From Defluviicoccus sp046348835 (GTDB taxonomy: Bacteria; Pseudomonadota; Alphaproteobacteria; Rhodospirillales; Defluviicoccaceae): a stretch of DNA of 64,000 nt. The stretch covers positions 558,001-622,000 of the forward strand of contig JAXMDM010000004.1 in NCBI GenBank assembly GCA_046348835.1, in the 5' to 3' direction. Both the position numbers and the translations under genes were made by a program. Positions 47,382 to 57,806 of this stretch are shown here, in pieces. The number at the start of each line of letters is the position of its first letter. Position 1 is the first letter of the stretch. Below the pieces are notes generated by a model. The model was given only the letters and a program-made list of their open reading frames with translations, was not told where the DNA came from and did no database searches.

Positions 47382-47806
47382 CCGGTCCTCGCTAGTGGAG
47401 GGAAGCCAGAAACTCGGCGAACGGCGTGTATCGCCCCGCGACGACAAGGCGCGGCTGCGGCGTCTCTCCTGGAAGAAAGATCTCGATGGCCGCCTTGTCG
47501 CCCGTGTTCCTAGCCCCCAACATGCAGCCCGCGGGCGGCTAGCCATCCATCCGACCGCCCGTTAAATAAGGTTGACTTCCAGGCGGCTCTGGCCGATGCC
47601 GAACAGGATCCCCTCAAAAGGGTCACAAGCTGTCCTCAGGCGGTGAGAAGTCATCCCGAAACAAAGAGGTATTGCGAGGTGTGCCTCTTCGGCACACACG
47701 TATGCGGATGAGGTGGCATGTTGCCGCCTGGGCGTCAAGGGTGTGAAACGGGATTGATGGACAAATCCTGAAGCCTCTTTCATCCGCGTCGCCGCCGTGC
47801 CGCGGT
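47382..47806. other. 425-base gap between dnaG and rpoD
   Basis: No gene is convincing here. A GTGTGCC / GGCACAC hairpin lies at 47679-47697 and would fall in the rpoD leader transcript. The gap probably carries rpoD promoters, but I see no clear consensus heat-shock or sigma-70 pair. Confidence 0.5.
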
Positions 47807-49657
47807 TCAACCGGTATCCGGCGGCTCCTCCCGTTCCTGTTCGTCAAGCAGGGCACGCTTGCGCGCCAACCTTCTCGCTAGCGTTTCGTCCGTCAAATCG
47901 CTCGGCGACCGGTTCGCCGAGGGCGGCTCGGATGCGTCGGTAAGTCGCCGCAGACGATTGATGTTGGCTCGCCAGGTGGCGCGAATGTGCTCGATCGAGG
48001 CCTCGGCGGCGATGAAAGGATGCCGCCTCAGGATGGGAACGATCGGATCGTTGAGCACGGCATCCATCATCGCCCGAACGGTTTCGTCGGGCAGTGCCGC
48101 CCGTACCTGGGGGATGGTGACGTCGTCACCGCCGGATAGCACGCCGATCAGTCCCTGCCGAAGCCGATCGCGCTCGCCGTCGACGAAAATGACGGCGCCG
48201 ATTTCCTCCTCCACCTCGTGGAAAAAGCTGGGGTGGCGGCAGAGGATGGCGAGCAACGTCACCTCAACATCTTTGGCGCCGAACGCCCGGCCGTCGGCCG
48301 GGCCGGCTGCCGCCGGTCCGCGAACAACCGGCGCCTGCCCCGACCCCTTCCGCCCCGACGCACTACCACGGCGGGGTCCGGCTTCGCTCCTGCCCGACCG
48401 TGCCCGTGGCACGGCATCGCGGAGGCCGGCGAGAAACTGGGCGCGCATGGTGCGGTCGGTGACGGACTCGGCCCGTTGCTGCAACCGACCGATCACCGCC
48501 GCGCGCTCTTCCGGGGTCGCTGGCGCCCGACCTCCCGTCTCCAACCAGACGAGCATGGCCGACATCGGTACCGCCTCGGCGAACGTCCGGGCCAGGAATT
48601 GCGCCGGATAGCGCCGGGCCACCCCATCCGGGTCATCACCGGTTTCGGTGGCAAGGAAGGCGAAGCGCAGGCCGAGCCCGGGACGAAGCAGCGGTAGCGC
48701 CCGGTCGCAGACTCGCGCCGCGGCGCGCCTGCCGGCCACATCGGGATCGAAGCAGAGGATCGGCGAGGGCGCCATCCGCCAAAATTCCTGCAGTTGTTCC
48801 TCGGTGACGGCGGTACCCAGCGGCGCGACCGTTTCCTCATAACCCGCCAGTGCCAGTCCGATGGCATCCATGTAGCCTTCGACCACGATCAACCGTCCGG
48901 TCCGCCGCGCCGCCTCCGCCGCGGCCGGCATTCCGTAGAGGAGGCGCCCCTTGTGAAACAACGGGGTCTCGGCCGTATTCAGATACTTCGGTTCTCCCGG
49001 ACCCAATAATCGGCCACCAAAGCCGACAAATCGGCCACGACGGTCGGCAATGGGGAAGACAATGCGGTTACGAAACCGATCGTAAGGAACGGTGGCGGTC
49101 CGGTCGTCCGGCAGAACCACCAGCCCGGCCTCGACCATCGCCGCGTCGGTCACGCCGGCGTTGCCAAGGCTTGTCCTGAGCGCGGACCGCCCGGACGGTG
49201 CGTAGCCGAGGCTAAAGCGACGGATCTCCGCCCTCCCCAGGCCACGGCCGGCCAAGTACTCCCGAGCGGCGTTGCCCTCGGCGGAGTGAAGCTTTTCCTC
49301 GTAGAACGACACCGCGGCTTCGATGGCGTCGAGAAGCATGCGCCGATGCTGTTCCTCGCCCCGGTCCCGTACCTGGGGCCGCGCCACCCCCGCCATATCG
49401 GCGAGCCTCTCGACCGCCTGCGGAAAGGTCAGACGCTCCGTCTGCATGACGAAATCGAACAGTGAGCCGTGGGCGCCGCAGCCGAAACAGTGGTAATGGT
49501 CGTCGTAGACCCGAAACGACGGCGTCTTCTCCATATGGAACGGGCATAAGCCCTCGTGCTCGCGCCCCCGCCGCGTCAGGCGGACGTGGCGACCGATGAG
49601 GTCGGCAAGGCCGATCCGGTTGCGAATGTCGTCGAGCAAGGCTTCGGAAATACTCAA
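47807..49657 (-). CDS. dnaG: DNA primase
   Basis: This 616-residue primase has the CHC2 zinc finger (CPFHMEKTPSFRVYDDHYHC, about 39 onward) and a Toprim catalytic core with VVEGYMDAIGLA (about 256). An acidic Toprim motif FDPDVAG follows, then a DnaB-interacting C-terminal domain. I chose TTG 49657, after GAGGGCGG, because residues upstream to 49786 show no similarity. It starts the dnaG-rpoD pair and is divergent from carA. Confidence 0.95.
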   Translation of the reverse strand: MSISEALLDDIRNRIGLADLIGRHVRLTRRGREHEGLCPFHMEKTPSFRVYDDHYHCFGCGAHGSLFDFVMQTERLTFPQAVERLADMAGVARPQVRDRGEEQHRRMLLDAIEAAVSFYEEKLHSAEGNAAREYLAGRGLGRAEIRRFSLGYAPSGRSALRTSLGNAGVTDAAMVEAGLVVLPDDRTATVPYDRFRNRIVFPIADRRGRFVGFGGRLLGPGEPKYLNTAETPLFHKGRLLYGMPAAAEAARRTGRLIVVEGYMDAIGLALAGYEETVAPLGTAVTEEQLQEFWRMAPSPILCFDPDVAGRRAAARVCDRALPLLRPGLGLRFAFLATETGDDPDGVARRYPAQFLARTFAEAVPMSAMLVWLETGGRAPATPEERAAVIGRLQQRAESVTDRTMRAQFLAGLRDAVPRARSGRSEAGPRRGSASGRKGSGQAPVVRGPAAAGPADGRAFGAKDVEVTLLAILCRHPSFFHEVEEEIGAVIFVDGERDRLRQGLIGVLSGGDDVTIPQVRAALPDETVRAMMDAVLNDPIVPILRRHPFIAAEASIEHIRATWRANINRLRRLTDASEPPSANRSPSDLTDETLARRLARKRALLDEQEREEPPDTG

Positions 49658-49873
49658 ACCGCCCTCGATCGATGAGCCTGCACGGCCGAGTTTACGCCGG
49701 CACGGCACCGCTAACCATGCGGTTGAGCGCTCGAAGCCGACGGGCGGGCTGCGGCAGCCCAGGGTTGACGCGCCACCGGGATTCACCTACATCCACCCCG
49801 ACGTCGGCGGGGCCGGACCGTCTGCCGCAGTCGGCTGGCGTCGTACCCGGTCGTGGCCGGAGACCCGCTTCGG

Positions 49874-51082
49874 ATGGTTTCGCATAACAACGCTCACTCT
49901 GCAGCTGGCATGGCTCACGGCGTGTCCTCGGGCGCGGCCGGCCCGAACGCCGCCCTGGTGCTCGAGGACGGCAACGTCTTCTGGGGTCGCGGTGCCGGTG
50001 CCGTAGGTGTCGCCATCGGTGAGGTCTGCTTCAACACGGCGATGACCGGCTACCAGGAGATCCTCACCGATCCCTCCTATGCCGGCCAGATCATCACCTT
50101 CACCTTCCCCCACATCGGCAACGTCGGCACCAACGTTGAGGACATCGAAACCCTGACCCCGGCCGCGCGCGGATGCATCCTGCGTTCGCCGATCACCGAG
50201 CCGGCCAACTGGCGGGCGACCGGTCATCTCAACGACTGGCTGCGGAGCAATAACCTCGTTGCCATCACCGATGTCGATACCCGGCGGCTCACCCGGCGGA
50301 TTCGCGACGGCGGCGCGCCGCGCGGCGCGCTCATTTATGCGCCGGGCGAAACGATCGACGTGGAGGCGCTCGCCTTCATGGCTTCGCGTTGGCCCGGGTT
50401 GGAAGGCATGGATCTGGCCAAGGAGGTGATGTGCCAGCAGCCCTACACATGGACCGAGGGGCCGTGGTCGTTTGCCCCGGCGACGGCTCTGCCGACACCC
50501 CGCTATCACGTCGTCGCGGTCGACTACGGCGCTAAGCGTAATATCCTGCGGTGTCTCGTCGGCGTCGGTTGCCGCGTCACCGTCGTACCCGGCACCGCAA
50601 CTTTGGCGGACATCCTTCGTCATAGCCCGGACGGGGTCTTCCTATCGAATGGACCCGGTGACCCGGCCGCTACCGGCCAGTATGCGGTGCCGGTGATCCG
50701 CGGCCTCATCGACCGTGGGCTGCCGGTGTTCGGGATTTGCCTCGGGCATCAGTTGCTTGCCCTGGCCATGGGGGCACGCACCTACAAGTTGCACATGGGC
50801 CACCGGGGGGCTAATCACCCGGTCAAGGACCTGGAGACCGGACAGGTGGAGATCACCTGCCAGAATCATGGGTTCGCGGTCGACCGGCAGACCCTGCCGG
50901 CGAGGGTAATCGAAACACACGTGTCTTTATTTGATGGGACGAATGAGGGATTTCGGATCGAAGGTTTGCCCGTATTCGCGGTGCAATATCATCCAGAGGC
51001 GTCCCCGGGTCCACAGGACAGCCATTATCTGTTTCGCCGCTTTGTTGATGCGATGCAGCGTACCGCGGCTCGCGCTGTCTAA
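49874..51082 (+). CDS. carA: Carbamoyl-phosphate synthase small chain
   Basis: This 402-residue glutaminase subunit has CarA block GRGAGAVGVAIGEVCFNTAM near residue 30, and the class I glutamine amidotransferase nucleophile in FGICLGHQLLALAMG. The catalytic His and Glu lie in FAVQYHPEASPGP. It supplies ammonia to CarB for arginine and pyrimidine synthesis. The start is uncertain between ATG 49853, 49874 and one further downstream, because no strong ribosome site is visible. carB follows after 55 bases. Confidence 0.94.
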   Translation: MVSHNNAHSAAGMAHGVSSGAAGPNAALVLEDGNVFWGRGAGAVGVAIGEVCFNTAMTGYQEILTDPSYAGQIITFTFPHIGNVGTNVEDIETLTPAARGCILRSPITEPANWRATGHLNDWLRSNNLVAITDVDTRRLTRRIRDGGAPRGALIYAPGETIDVEALAFMASRWPGLEGMDLAKEVMCQQPYTWTEGPWSFAPATALPTPRYHVVAVDYGAKRNILRCLVGVGCRVTVVPGTATLADILRHSPDGVFLSNGPGDPAATGQYAVPVIRGLIDRGLPVFGICLGHQLLALAMGARTYKLHMGHRGANHPVKDLETGQVEITCQNHGFAVDRQTLPARVIETHVSLFDGTNEGFRIEGLPVFAVQYHPEASPGPQDSHYLFRRFVDAMQRTAARAV

Positions 51083-51137
51083 ATCATGATCAGACACTTG
51101 GGGGGAACCTGTCGTGCCATGAGGGGGCTCGCCTAGG

Positions 51138-54100
51138 ATGCCCAAGCGCGAAGACATCCGCTCGATCCTGATCATCGGCGCGGGGCCGATCATCATCGGC
51201 CAGGCCTGCGAGTTTGATTATTCCGGCACCCAGGCCTGCACCGCACTGAAGGAGGAAGGATACCGGGTCATTCTCGTCAACAGCAATCCGGCGACGATTA
51301 TGACCGATCCCGGCCTTGCCGACGTCACCTACATCGAGCCGATCGATGCGCAGACCATCGAGAAGATCATCGTGCGGGAGCGGCCGGACGCGTTGCTGCC
51401 CACCATGGGTGGTCAGACGGCACTCAATGTGGCGATGGAGATGCACCACTCGGGAGTCCTCGATCGGCTGGGGGTCGAGGTCATCGGGGCCAAGGCCAGC
51501 GTTATCGCCAAGGCGGAGGACCGCCAACTCTTCCGCGACGCGATGACCCGGATCGGCCTGGAATGTCCGAAAAGCCGCATCGTCTGCTCGCTGGACGAGG
51601 CGGCGGACGCGATGAACGAAATCGGCCTGCCGCTGATCATTCGCCCGTCGTTCACCCTCGGCGGCACCGGGGGCGGGATCGCCTACAATGCCAACGAGTT
51701 CGAACGGGTGGTGGCCGGCGGGCTCGCCGCTTCGCCCGCCCGCCAGGTCCTAATCGAGGAGTCCGTTCTCGGCTGGAAAGAGTTCGAGATGGAGGTGGTC
51801 CGGGATCGGGCCGATAACTGCATCATCATCTGCTCCATCGAGAACGTCGACCCCATGGGCGTCCACACCGGGGACTCGGTGACCGTGGCCCCGGCGCTGA
51901 CTCTTACCGACAAAGAATACCAGATGATGCGCAACGCCTCGATCGCGGTACTGCGCGAGATCGGGGTCGATACCGGCGGCTCCAATGTTCAGTTCGCCAT
52001 CAATCCGGATACCGGCAAGATGGTGGTGATCGAGATGAACCCCCGCGTTTCGCGGTCGTCGGCGCTGGCGTCGAAGGCGACGGGCTTCCCCATCGCCAAG
52101 ATCGCGGCGAAGCTGGCCGTCGGCTATCTGCTGGATGAACTGAAGAACGACATCACCGGAACGACGCCGGCCGCCTTCGAGCCGACGATCGATTACGTGG
52201 TGACCAAGATTCCCCGCTTCACCTTCGAGAAGTTTCCCGGTGCGGATCCCAATCTGACCACGTCGATGAAGTCGGTGGGAGAGGCGATGGCGATCGGGCG
52301 CTGCTTCGCCGAGTCGCTGCAGAAGGGGTTGCGCTCCCTCGAGACCGGCTTGTCGGGCCTCAACGAAGTTCATATCGCCGACACCTCCCGTGACGGCTTG
52401 CGTGCCGCCCTGGCCGAGCCCCGGCCCGACCGGGTATTGGTCATCGCGCAAGCCTTTCGACACGGTCTCGATCTGGATCGGGTCTACGCCGCGTGCCGCT
52501 ACGACCGCTGGTTCCTGGAACAGATCCAGATGCTTATCCAGGTCGAGGAGGAGATCAGGCGAACCGGGCTGCCAGGCGACGCTCCTGGCCTGCGGCGGCT
52601 GAAGAGCCTCGGGTTTTCCGATCATCGACTCTCCGAGCTGACCGGAAAAACCCCGGCCGAGATCGCTTTGCGGCGGCGGTTGCTGGGTGTCACGCCGGTA
52701 TTCAAGCGGGTCGATACGTGTGCGGCCGAGTTTCCGGCCCGCACGTCCTACATGTATTCAACTTACGAAAACGAAAGCGGTTACGAGCATTCGTGCGAGG
52801 CGGAGCCGACCGAGCGCGCCAAGGCGGTGATCCTGGGGGGCGGACCCAATCGCATAGGCCAAGGGATCGAATTCGATTATTGTTGCGTTCATGCCGTCTT
52901 TGCGCTGCGCGAGGCCGGATACGAAGCAATTATGATCAATTGCAATCCGGAGACGGTCTCTACCGACTATGACACCTCCGATCGTCTCTATTTTGAGCCG
53001 TTAACCGATGAGGACGTCATCGAGGTCTTGCGGGTCGAGCAGTCGCGCGGCACCTTGCTTGGGGTGATCGTGCAGTTCGGGGGGCAGACGCCGCTCAAGC
53101 TCGCCCGTGCCCTGGCCCGTGCCGGTATCCCCATCCTCGGAACGTCCCCCGATGCCATCGACCTGGCCGAGGATCGGCAACAGTTCCAGACGCTGCTGCG
53201 CAATCTCGGGTTGCGACAGCCGGCGAACGGGACCGCCACGTCGTGGGAAGAGGCGAAGGACGTTGGCGCGGCCATCGGCTATCCCCTGGTGGTGCGGCCG
53301 TCCTATGTTCTCGGTGGCCGGGCGATGGACATCCTGCACGACCCGGAGCAGATGGACGCTTATTTTGAGCGGCTCACCTACCAGAGGTTGCACGGCATCG
53401 ACAAGGCGCTGACCATATCGGAGGACTATCCGATCCTCCTCGACAAGTATCTCGAGGACGCCATCGAGATCGATGTGGACGCCGTTGCCGATGGCGAGCG
53501 GGTTTATGTGGCGGGGGTCATGCAGCACGTGGAAGAGGCGGGCGTTCATTCCGGCGATTCCGCCTGCTCGCTGCCGCCGCACACACTGGGGGCGGAGCCG
53601 GTGCGGGCCCTCGAAGCGCAGACGTCGGCGCTGGCACGAGCCCTCAACGTGGTCGGATTGATGAACGTGCAGTTCGCCATCCAGAACGGCGAGATCTACG
53701 TTCTGGAGGTCAATCCCCGCGCCAGCCGGACGGTGCCGTTTGTGGCCAAGGCGACCGGCGTTCCCATCGCCAAGATCGCCGCCCGGGTCATGGCCGGCGA
53801 ACGACTGGCCGATCTCGGCATCACCCAACGCCCGCACCTCGACCACGTCTCCGTCAAGGAGGCGGTATTCCCGTTCTCGCGCTTCCCCGGCGTCGACATA
53901 ATTCTCGGGCCGGAGATGAAGTCGACCGGGGAGGTGATGGGAATCGGCGCCGATTTTCCCATCGCCTTCGCCAAGTCGCAGCTGGGGGCGGGGACGGCAC
54001 TGCCGGCCCGGGGGACGGTTTTCATTTCGGTCAAGGAGCGGGACAAGGTCGCCGCAGCTGATCTGGCGCGAAGGCTGGCCAGCCTGGGCTTCCGGCTGAT

Positions 54101-54416
54101 GGCGACCCACGGGACGGCGAGGGATCTGGAACGTCTGGGGCTTCCCGTGCGTCCGATCAATAAAGTTCTGCAAGGTCGCCCCCATTGCGAGGACGCAATC
54201 ATTAATGGCGAAGTGCAGCTCGTGATCAATACGACCGAAGGCGCGCAGGCGATTCGGGATAGTCTGTCAATTCGTCGCTCGGCATTGATGAAGAATATTC
54301 CACATTACACAACAATTGCTGGAGCTGCCGCAGCTGTTGCTGCTATTGAGGCTTTGGGTTCAGGCGACTGCCTTGAAGTGACTCCGATCCAGACCTATCT
54401 TGCCGGCTCGTTCTGA
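51138..54416 (+). CDS. carB: Carbamoyl-phosphate synthase large chain
   Basis: This 1092-residue enzyme has the duplicated ATP-grasp architecture. Both halves carry a conserved start (SILIIGAGPIIIGQACEFDY and VILGGGPNRIGQGIEFDYCC) and an ATP-grasp loop. A C-terminal allosteric domain ends in AGSF. It combines bicarbonate, ammonia and two ATP. It forms a unit with carA and is 98 bases upstream of greA. Codon use and length are typical. Confidence 0.97.
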   Translation: MPKREDIRSILIIGAGPIIIGQACEFDYSGTQACTALKEEGYRVILVNSNPATIMTDPGLADVTYIEPIDAQTIEKIIVRERPDALLPTMGGQTALNVAMEMHHSGVLDRLGVEVIGAKASVIAKAEDRQLFRDAMTRIGLECPKSRIVCSLDEAADAMNEIGLPLIIRPSFTLGGTGGGIAYNANEFERVVAGGLAASPARQVLIEESVLGWKEFEMEVVRDRADNCIIICSIENVDPMGVHTGDSVTVAPALTLTDKEYQMMRNASIAVLREIGVDTGGSNVQFAINPDTGKMVVIEMNPRVSRSSALASKATGFPIAKIAAKLAVGYLLDELKNDITGTTPAAFEPTIDYVVTKIPRFTFEKFPGADPNLTTSMKSVGEAMAIGRCFAESLQKGLRSLETGLSGLNEVHIADTSRDGLRAALAEPRPDRVLVIAQAFRHGLDLDRVYAACRYDRWFLEQIQMLIQVEEEIRRTGLPGDAPGLRRLKSLGFSDHRLSELTGKTPAEIALRRRLLGVTPVFKRVDTCAAEFPARTSYMYSTYENESGYEHSCEAEPTERAKAVILGGGPNRIGQGIEFDYCCVHAVFALREAGYEAIMINCNPETVSTDYDTSDRLYFEPLTDEDVIEVLRVEQSRGTLLGVIVQFGGQTPLKLARALARAGIPILGTSPDAIDLAEDRQQFQTLLRNLGLRQPANGTATSWEEAKDVGAAIGYPLVVRPSYVLGGRAMDILHDPEQMDAYFERLTYQRLHGIDKALTISEDYPILLDKYLEDAIEIDVDAVADGERVYVAGVMQHVEEAGVHSGDSACSLPPHTLGAEPVRALEAQTSALARALNVVGLMNVQFAIQNGEIYVLEVNPRASRTVPFVAKATGVPIAKIAARVMAGERLADLGITQRPHLDHVSVKEAVFPFSRFPGVDIILGPEMKSTGEVMGIGADFPIAFAKSQLGAGTALPARGTVFISVKERDKVAAADLARRLASLGFRLMATHGTARDLERLGLPVRPINKVLQGRPHCEDAIINGEVQLVINTTEGAQAIRDSLSIRRSALMKNIPHYTTIAGAAAAVAAIEALGSGDCLEVTPIQTYLAGSF

Positions 54417-54514
54417 GTCGGATGTAGTGTCCGATCGATGGGACGGCTTTTGACAGCGTCCCCCTTTTGCCGCAGCCGATCCCACATTCGCTCGAAACGA
54501 AGCGAGGTACCGCG

Positions 54515-54988
54515 ATGGAAAAAATCCCGATGACCCGGGATGGACTGGTCCAACTGGAGGACGAACTCAAACGCATGCGCTTGGAAGAGCGCCCCGCCGT
54601 CATCCGGGCCTTGGCTGAAGCCCGAGAGCATGGGGATCTCTCGGAGAACGCCGAGTACCACGCGGCGCGGGAGCGCCAAAGCTTCATCGAGGGACGCATT
54701 GCCGAACTGGAGGACATCATCAGCCGGGCGCAGGTTATCGATACCTCGGGACTGAGCGGCGATGTCGTCCGCTTCGGCGCCACGGTGAGGGTCGCCGATG
54801 AAGAAACGGAAGACGAATCGACCTATCGTATCGTCGGCAGCCACGAGGCGGATGCTGCGGCCGGATTGCTCTCGGTCACATCGCCGCTGGGGCGGGCCCT
54901 GATCGGCAGAACCCTGGGTGACGTGGTTGAGGTGAAGACCCCCCGTGGGTCGCGTTCCTATGAGGTGGTCAAGATCGTGTACCTCTGA
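54515..54988 (+). CDS. greA: Transcript-cleavage factor GreA
   Basis: This 157-residue protein has the N-terminal coiled coil with REHGDLSENAEYHAARERQS, whose tip carries the acidic catalytic DLSENAEY loop. The C-terminal domain shows SPLGRALIGRTLGDVVEV. GreA rescues arrested RNA polymerase by activating cleavage of the backtracked transcript. I chose ATG 54515 after GCGAGG, because an upstream in-frame ATG at 54467 adds residues without similarity. It follows carB and precedes purC, with 20 bases to the latter. Confidence 0.95.
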   Translation: MEKIPMTRDGLVQLEDELKRMRLEERPAVIRALAEAREHGDLSENAEYHAARERQSFIEGRIAELEDIISRAQVIDTSGLSGDVVRFGATVRVADEETEDESTYRIVGSHEADAAAGLLSVTSPLGRALIGRTLGDVVEVKTPRGSRSYEVVKIVYL

Positions 54989-55008
54989 CCTCCTGCGCCG
55001 AGCCTCGC

Positions 55009-56058
55009 ATGTCAGTCGTCGGTGTTCCCCCCATCCCCGAGGATTTCGGTATCCGTTCGGAATTGCGGCAGGTTGTTGCTGCCAGCATGGGCGACGTCCT
55101 CGTCGATGCCCATTTTCCCCAGATCCCCGGTTATGTCCCGGGGAAGGTGCGCGACAATTATGACTTGGCCGACGGGCGCCGCCGCATCCTGGTCACGACG
55201 GATCGGCAGAGCGCCTTCGACCAGGTGTTGGCCGCGGTACCGTTCAAGGGGCAGGTGCTCACCGCCACGGCACGCTTCTGGTTCGATGCGACCCGTGACA
55301 TCATTGCCAATCACGTCCTTGCTTATCCCGATCCGAACGTGATGGTGGCGCGGCGACTGGCCATGCTTCCGGTGGAAATCGTCGTCCGGGAGTACATGAC
55401 CGGATCAACCGCCACCTCCATCTGGCCGATGTATCAGGCGGGTAGCCGCACCATGTACGGCTGCACCTTTGCCGACGGCTTGCGCAAGAACGAGCGCTTG
55501 CCGGCGGCGATCCTGACCCCCACCACCAAGGGCGTGGTCGGGGTGCACGACGTTCCGGTCACGCCGGCGGACCTCATCGCCTCGGGAAAATTATCGGCGG
55601 CGCAGTGGGACGAACTGGCGTCGGTTTCGCTGTTACTGTTCGCGCGCGGGCGAGCGCTTGCCGCCGAACGCGGCCTCATTCTCGTCGATACCAAGTACGA
55701 GTTCGGCATCGGCGACAACGGCGACCTGGTGCTGGCCGACGAGGTACACACGCCGGATTCCAGCCGCTATTGGCGCGCCGATAGCTACGATGCCCGGTTT
55801 GCCGCCGCTCAGGAGCCGGAATCGCTGGATAAGGACTTCCTCCGCCGCTGGATCGTCGCTCGTTGCGATCCCTACAGGGAACCGATCCCCCCCATTCCTG
55901 CCGACACCCTCGTCGAGTTCGCCCTGCGCTACATTGCGCTCTACGAAACCCTGACCGGCGAGATCTTGGCGATCTCGCCACCGGCGTCACCGATCCGCGA
56001 TCGCGTCCGGACCAACGTCCTCGGCTATCTGCAGCAGGATCCTCCGACCGGCGCTTAG
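55009..56058 (+). CDS. purC: SAICAR synthetase
   Basis: This 349-residue purine enzyme joins CAIR and aspartate. It shows VPGKVRDNYDLADGRRRILV, TDRQSAFDQVLAAVPFKGQV, and the ATP-site block ILVDTKYEFGIGDNGDLVLA. The long form, with an N-terminal extension and the MTGSTATSIWPMYQAGSRTM insert, fits the yeast-like PurC branch found in some alphaproteobacteria. ATG 55009 lies 20 bases after greA. Its last codons overlap the convergent Lrp gene by four bases. Confidence 0.94.
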   Translation: MSVVGVPPIPEDFGIRSELRQVVAASMGDVLVDAHFPQIPGYVPGKVRDNYDLADGRRRILVTTDRQSAFDQVLAAVPFKGQVLTATARFWFDATRDIIANHVLAYPDPNVMVARRLAMLPVEIVVREYMTGSTATSIWPMYQAGSRTMYGCTFADGLRKNERLPAAILTPTTKGVVGVHDVPVTPADLIASGKLSAAQWDELASVSLLLFARGRALAAERGLILVDTKYEFGIGDNGDLVLADEVHTPDSSRYWRADSYDARFAAAQEPESLDKDFLRRWIVARCDPYREPIPPIPADTLVEFALRYIALYETLTGEILAISPPASPIRDRVRTNVLGYLQQDPPTGA

Positions 56059-56561
56059 TCTTCCGACGCCTCGTCGTCTTCCGGCTCCAGCGGCGGGAAG
56101 GGGACCCCGGGCTGGAACTTGGACGTGCGGATGGAGAGCGCCGATTTAACGTGGGTGACGTTATGGGCCGGCGTGAGCCGGCTGGTCAGGAACCGCTCGT
56201 AGGCCGTCCAGTCCTCGGCGACGATCTTCAGCAGAAAGTCGGTTTCCCCGGCCAGCATGTAGCACTCGCGCACCTCGGGCCAGCCGGCGACAAGAGCCTC
56301 GAAGGCCTGCAGGTCCGCCTCGGCTTGGCTCGCCAGCCCGACCTGGGCGAACACGGTGACATTGAATCCGAGCGCCTTGGGTTCCAGGTCGGCATAATAC
56401 CCACGCACATACCCTGCCTCTTCCAGCGCCCTGACCCGTCTCAGGCACGGTGGCGCCGAGATACCGGACCGGCGCGCCAGTTCGACATTGGTCATCCGGC
56501 CATTGGCTTGCAGGTCGCTGAGGATCCGTTGATCGATCTTATCGAGTTTGACCCGCCTCAC
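56055..56561 (-). CDS. Lrp/AsnC-family transcriptional regulator
   Basis: This 168-residue regulator has the AsnC-type helix-turn-helix (VKLDKIDQRILSDLQANGRM, then NVELARRSGISAPPCLRRVR) and an RAM ligand-binding domain with YMLAGETDFLLKI. An acidic C-terminal tail follows. The start is GTG with GAGGAG upstream. It overlaps purC tail to tail by four bases. The divergent neighbour across the gap is trxB. Such regulators usually respond to amino acids, so it could control either neighbour, but this is inference. Confidence 0.9.
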   Translation of the reverse strand: MRRVKLDKIDQRILSDLQANGRMTNVELARRSGISAPPCLRRVRALEEAGYVRGYYADLEPKALGFNVTVFAQVGLASQAEADLQAFEALVAGWPEVRECYMLAGETDFLLKIVAEDWTAYERFLTSRLTPAHNVTHVKSALSIRTSKFQPGVPFPPLEPEDDEASED

Positions 56562-56720
56562 CGTTGACTGCTCCTCGACGCTCTCATGCGGCCCGACTAT
56601 AGAGGTTCGGCCGGCTTAAAGTAAGGCGCCGGCAGAAGCGTTTGTCGGCGGACGCAACCGCGGCCTCTTGCATCGTCGCGTTACCATCCATATCCTTGTT
56701 CCCAATGAAAATCTGCCCGT

Positions 56721-57716
56721 TTGGGCACAGCGGAACATCCTAGTCTCTTGTCGCGCGTAGAGCACAGCAAGGTCGTCATTGTTGGGTCGGGACCGGCCGG
56801 TTACACCGCTGCAATTTACGCGGCGCGGGCGAGCCTTGATCCTATCCTGATCCGGGGAATTCAACCCGGAGGTCAGTTGACCATTACGACCGATGTGGAG
56901 AACTACCCGGGCTATGCCGAAGCGGTCCAGGGCCCCTGGATGATGGCGCAAATGGATCAACAGGCCGCGCGCGTGGGGACCCGACTGGTGGATGACACCG
57001 TTGTGTCGGTCGACCTCTCTCAACGGCCGTTCCGCGTTGAAGGCGATTCCGGAGACCTGTACGTGGGCGAAACGCTGGCGATCTGCACCGGCGCGTCGGC
57101 ACGTTGGCTGGGGCTGCCGAGCGAGGACCTCTACAAGGGCTTCGGCGTATCGGCGTGCGCCACCTGCGACGGCTTTTTCTTTCGCGATAAAACCGTTGCG
57201 GTCATCGGTGGCGGCAATACCGCGGTAGAGGAAGCGCTGTTTCTCACCAGGTTTGCCAGGCGGGTTTACCTGGTCCATCGCCGCGATCGACTTCGCGCCG
57301 AGAAGATTCTGCAAGATCGACTATTTCGCAACGACGCCATCTCGGTCATATGGGATCACGTCGTTCACCAAATCGAGGGAGCCGAGGGTCCACGCGGCGT
57401 CACCGGAATCTTGCTCCGTGATGTCCTGACCGGGGCCTTGCAGAAGATTCCCGTCGACGGCGTGTTTATCGCCATCGGTCACGTCCCTAATAGCGAGATA
57501 TTCAGGGACTGGCTGGCGATGGACGCGGAAGGCTATATCTTAACCAAACCGAACAGCACCGCGACAAACGTTCCGGGCGTGTTTGCCGCGGGTGACGTTC
57601 AAGACAAAATATTTCGACAGGCAGTAACCGCCGCCGGTACCGGTTGCATGGCGGCGTTAGAGGCAGAGCGGTTCTTGGCAGCGGACGAACAGAAAGCGGC
57701 GATTGCGGCTCAATAA
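56721..57716 (+). CDS. trxB: Thioredoxin reductase
   Basis: This 331-residue flavoprotein has FAD motif VVIVGSGPAGYTAAIYAARA, active-site SACATCDGFFFRD with the redox Cys pair, the NADPH motif VAVIGGGNTAVEEALFLTRF, and GVFAAGDVQDKIF. It reduces thioredoxin with NADPH. The start is uncertain: I use TTG 56721, but a TTG at 56748 is nearer to the fold and neither has a good ribosome site. A lysR-type regulator follows on the same strand after 90 bases. Confidence 0.95.
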   Translation: MGTAEHPSLLSRVEHSKVVIVGSGPAGYTAAIYAARASLDPILIRGIQPGGQLTITTDVENYPGYAEAVQGPWMMAQMDQQAARVGTRLVDDTVVSVDLSQRPFRVEGDSGDLYVGETLAICTGASARWLGLPSEDLYKGFGVSACATCDGFFFRDKTVAVIGGGNTAVEEALFLTRFARRVYLVHRRDRLRAEKILQDRLFRNDAISVIWDHVVHQIEGAEGPRGVTGILLRDVLTGALQKIPVDGVFIAIGHVPNSEIFRDWLAMDAEGYILTKPNSTATNVPGVFAAGDVQDKIFRQAVTAAGTGCMAALEAERFLAADEQKAAIAAQ

Positions 57717-57806
57717 GCTGTGCGAATTGCGCGTTCTGGCGGTTGCGGCGACACGCGGCCCCTAGCCGTTCTGCGTGCGAGCAAGACAGCCAGGAGGCTG
57801 TGACGT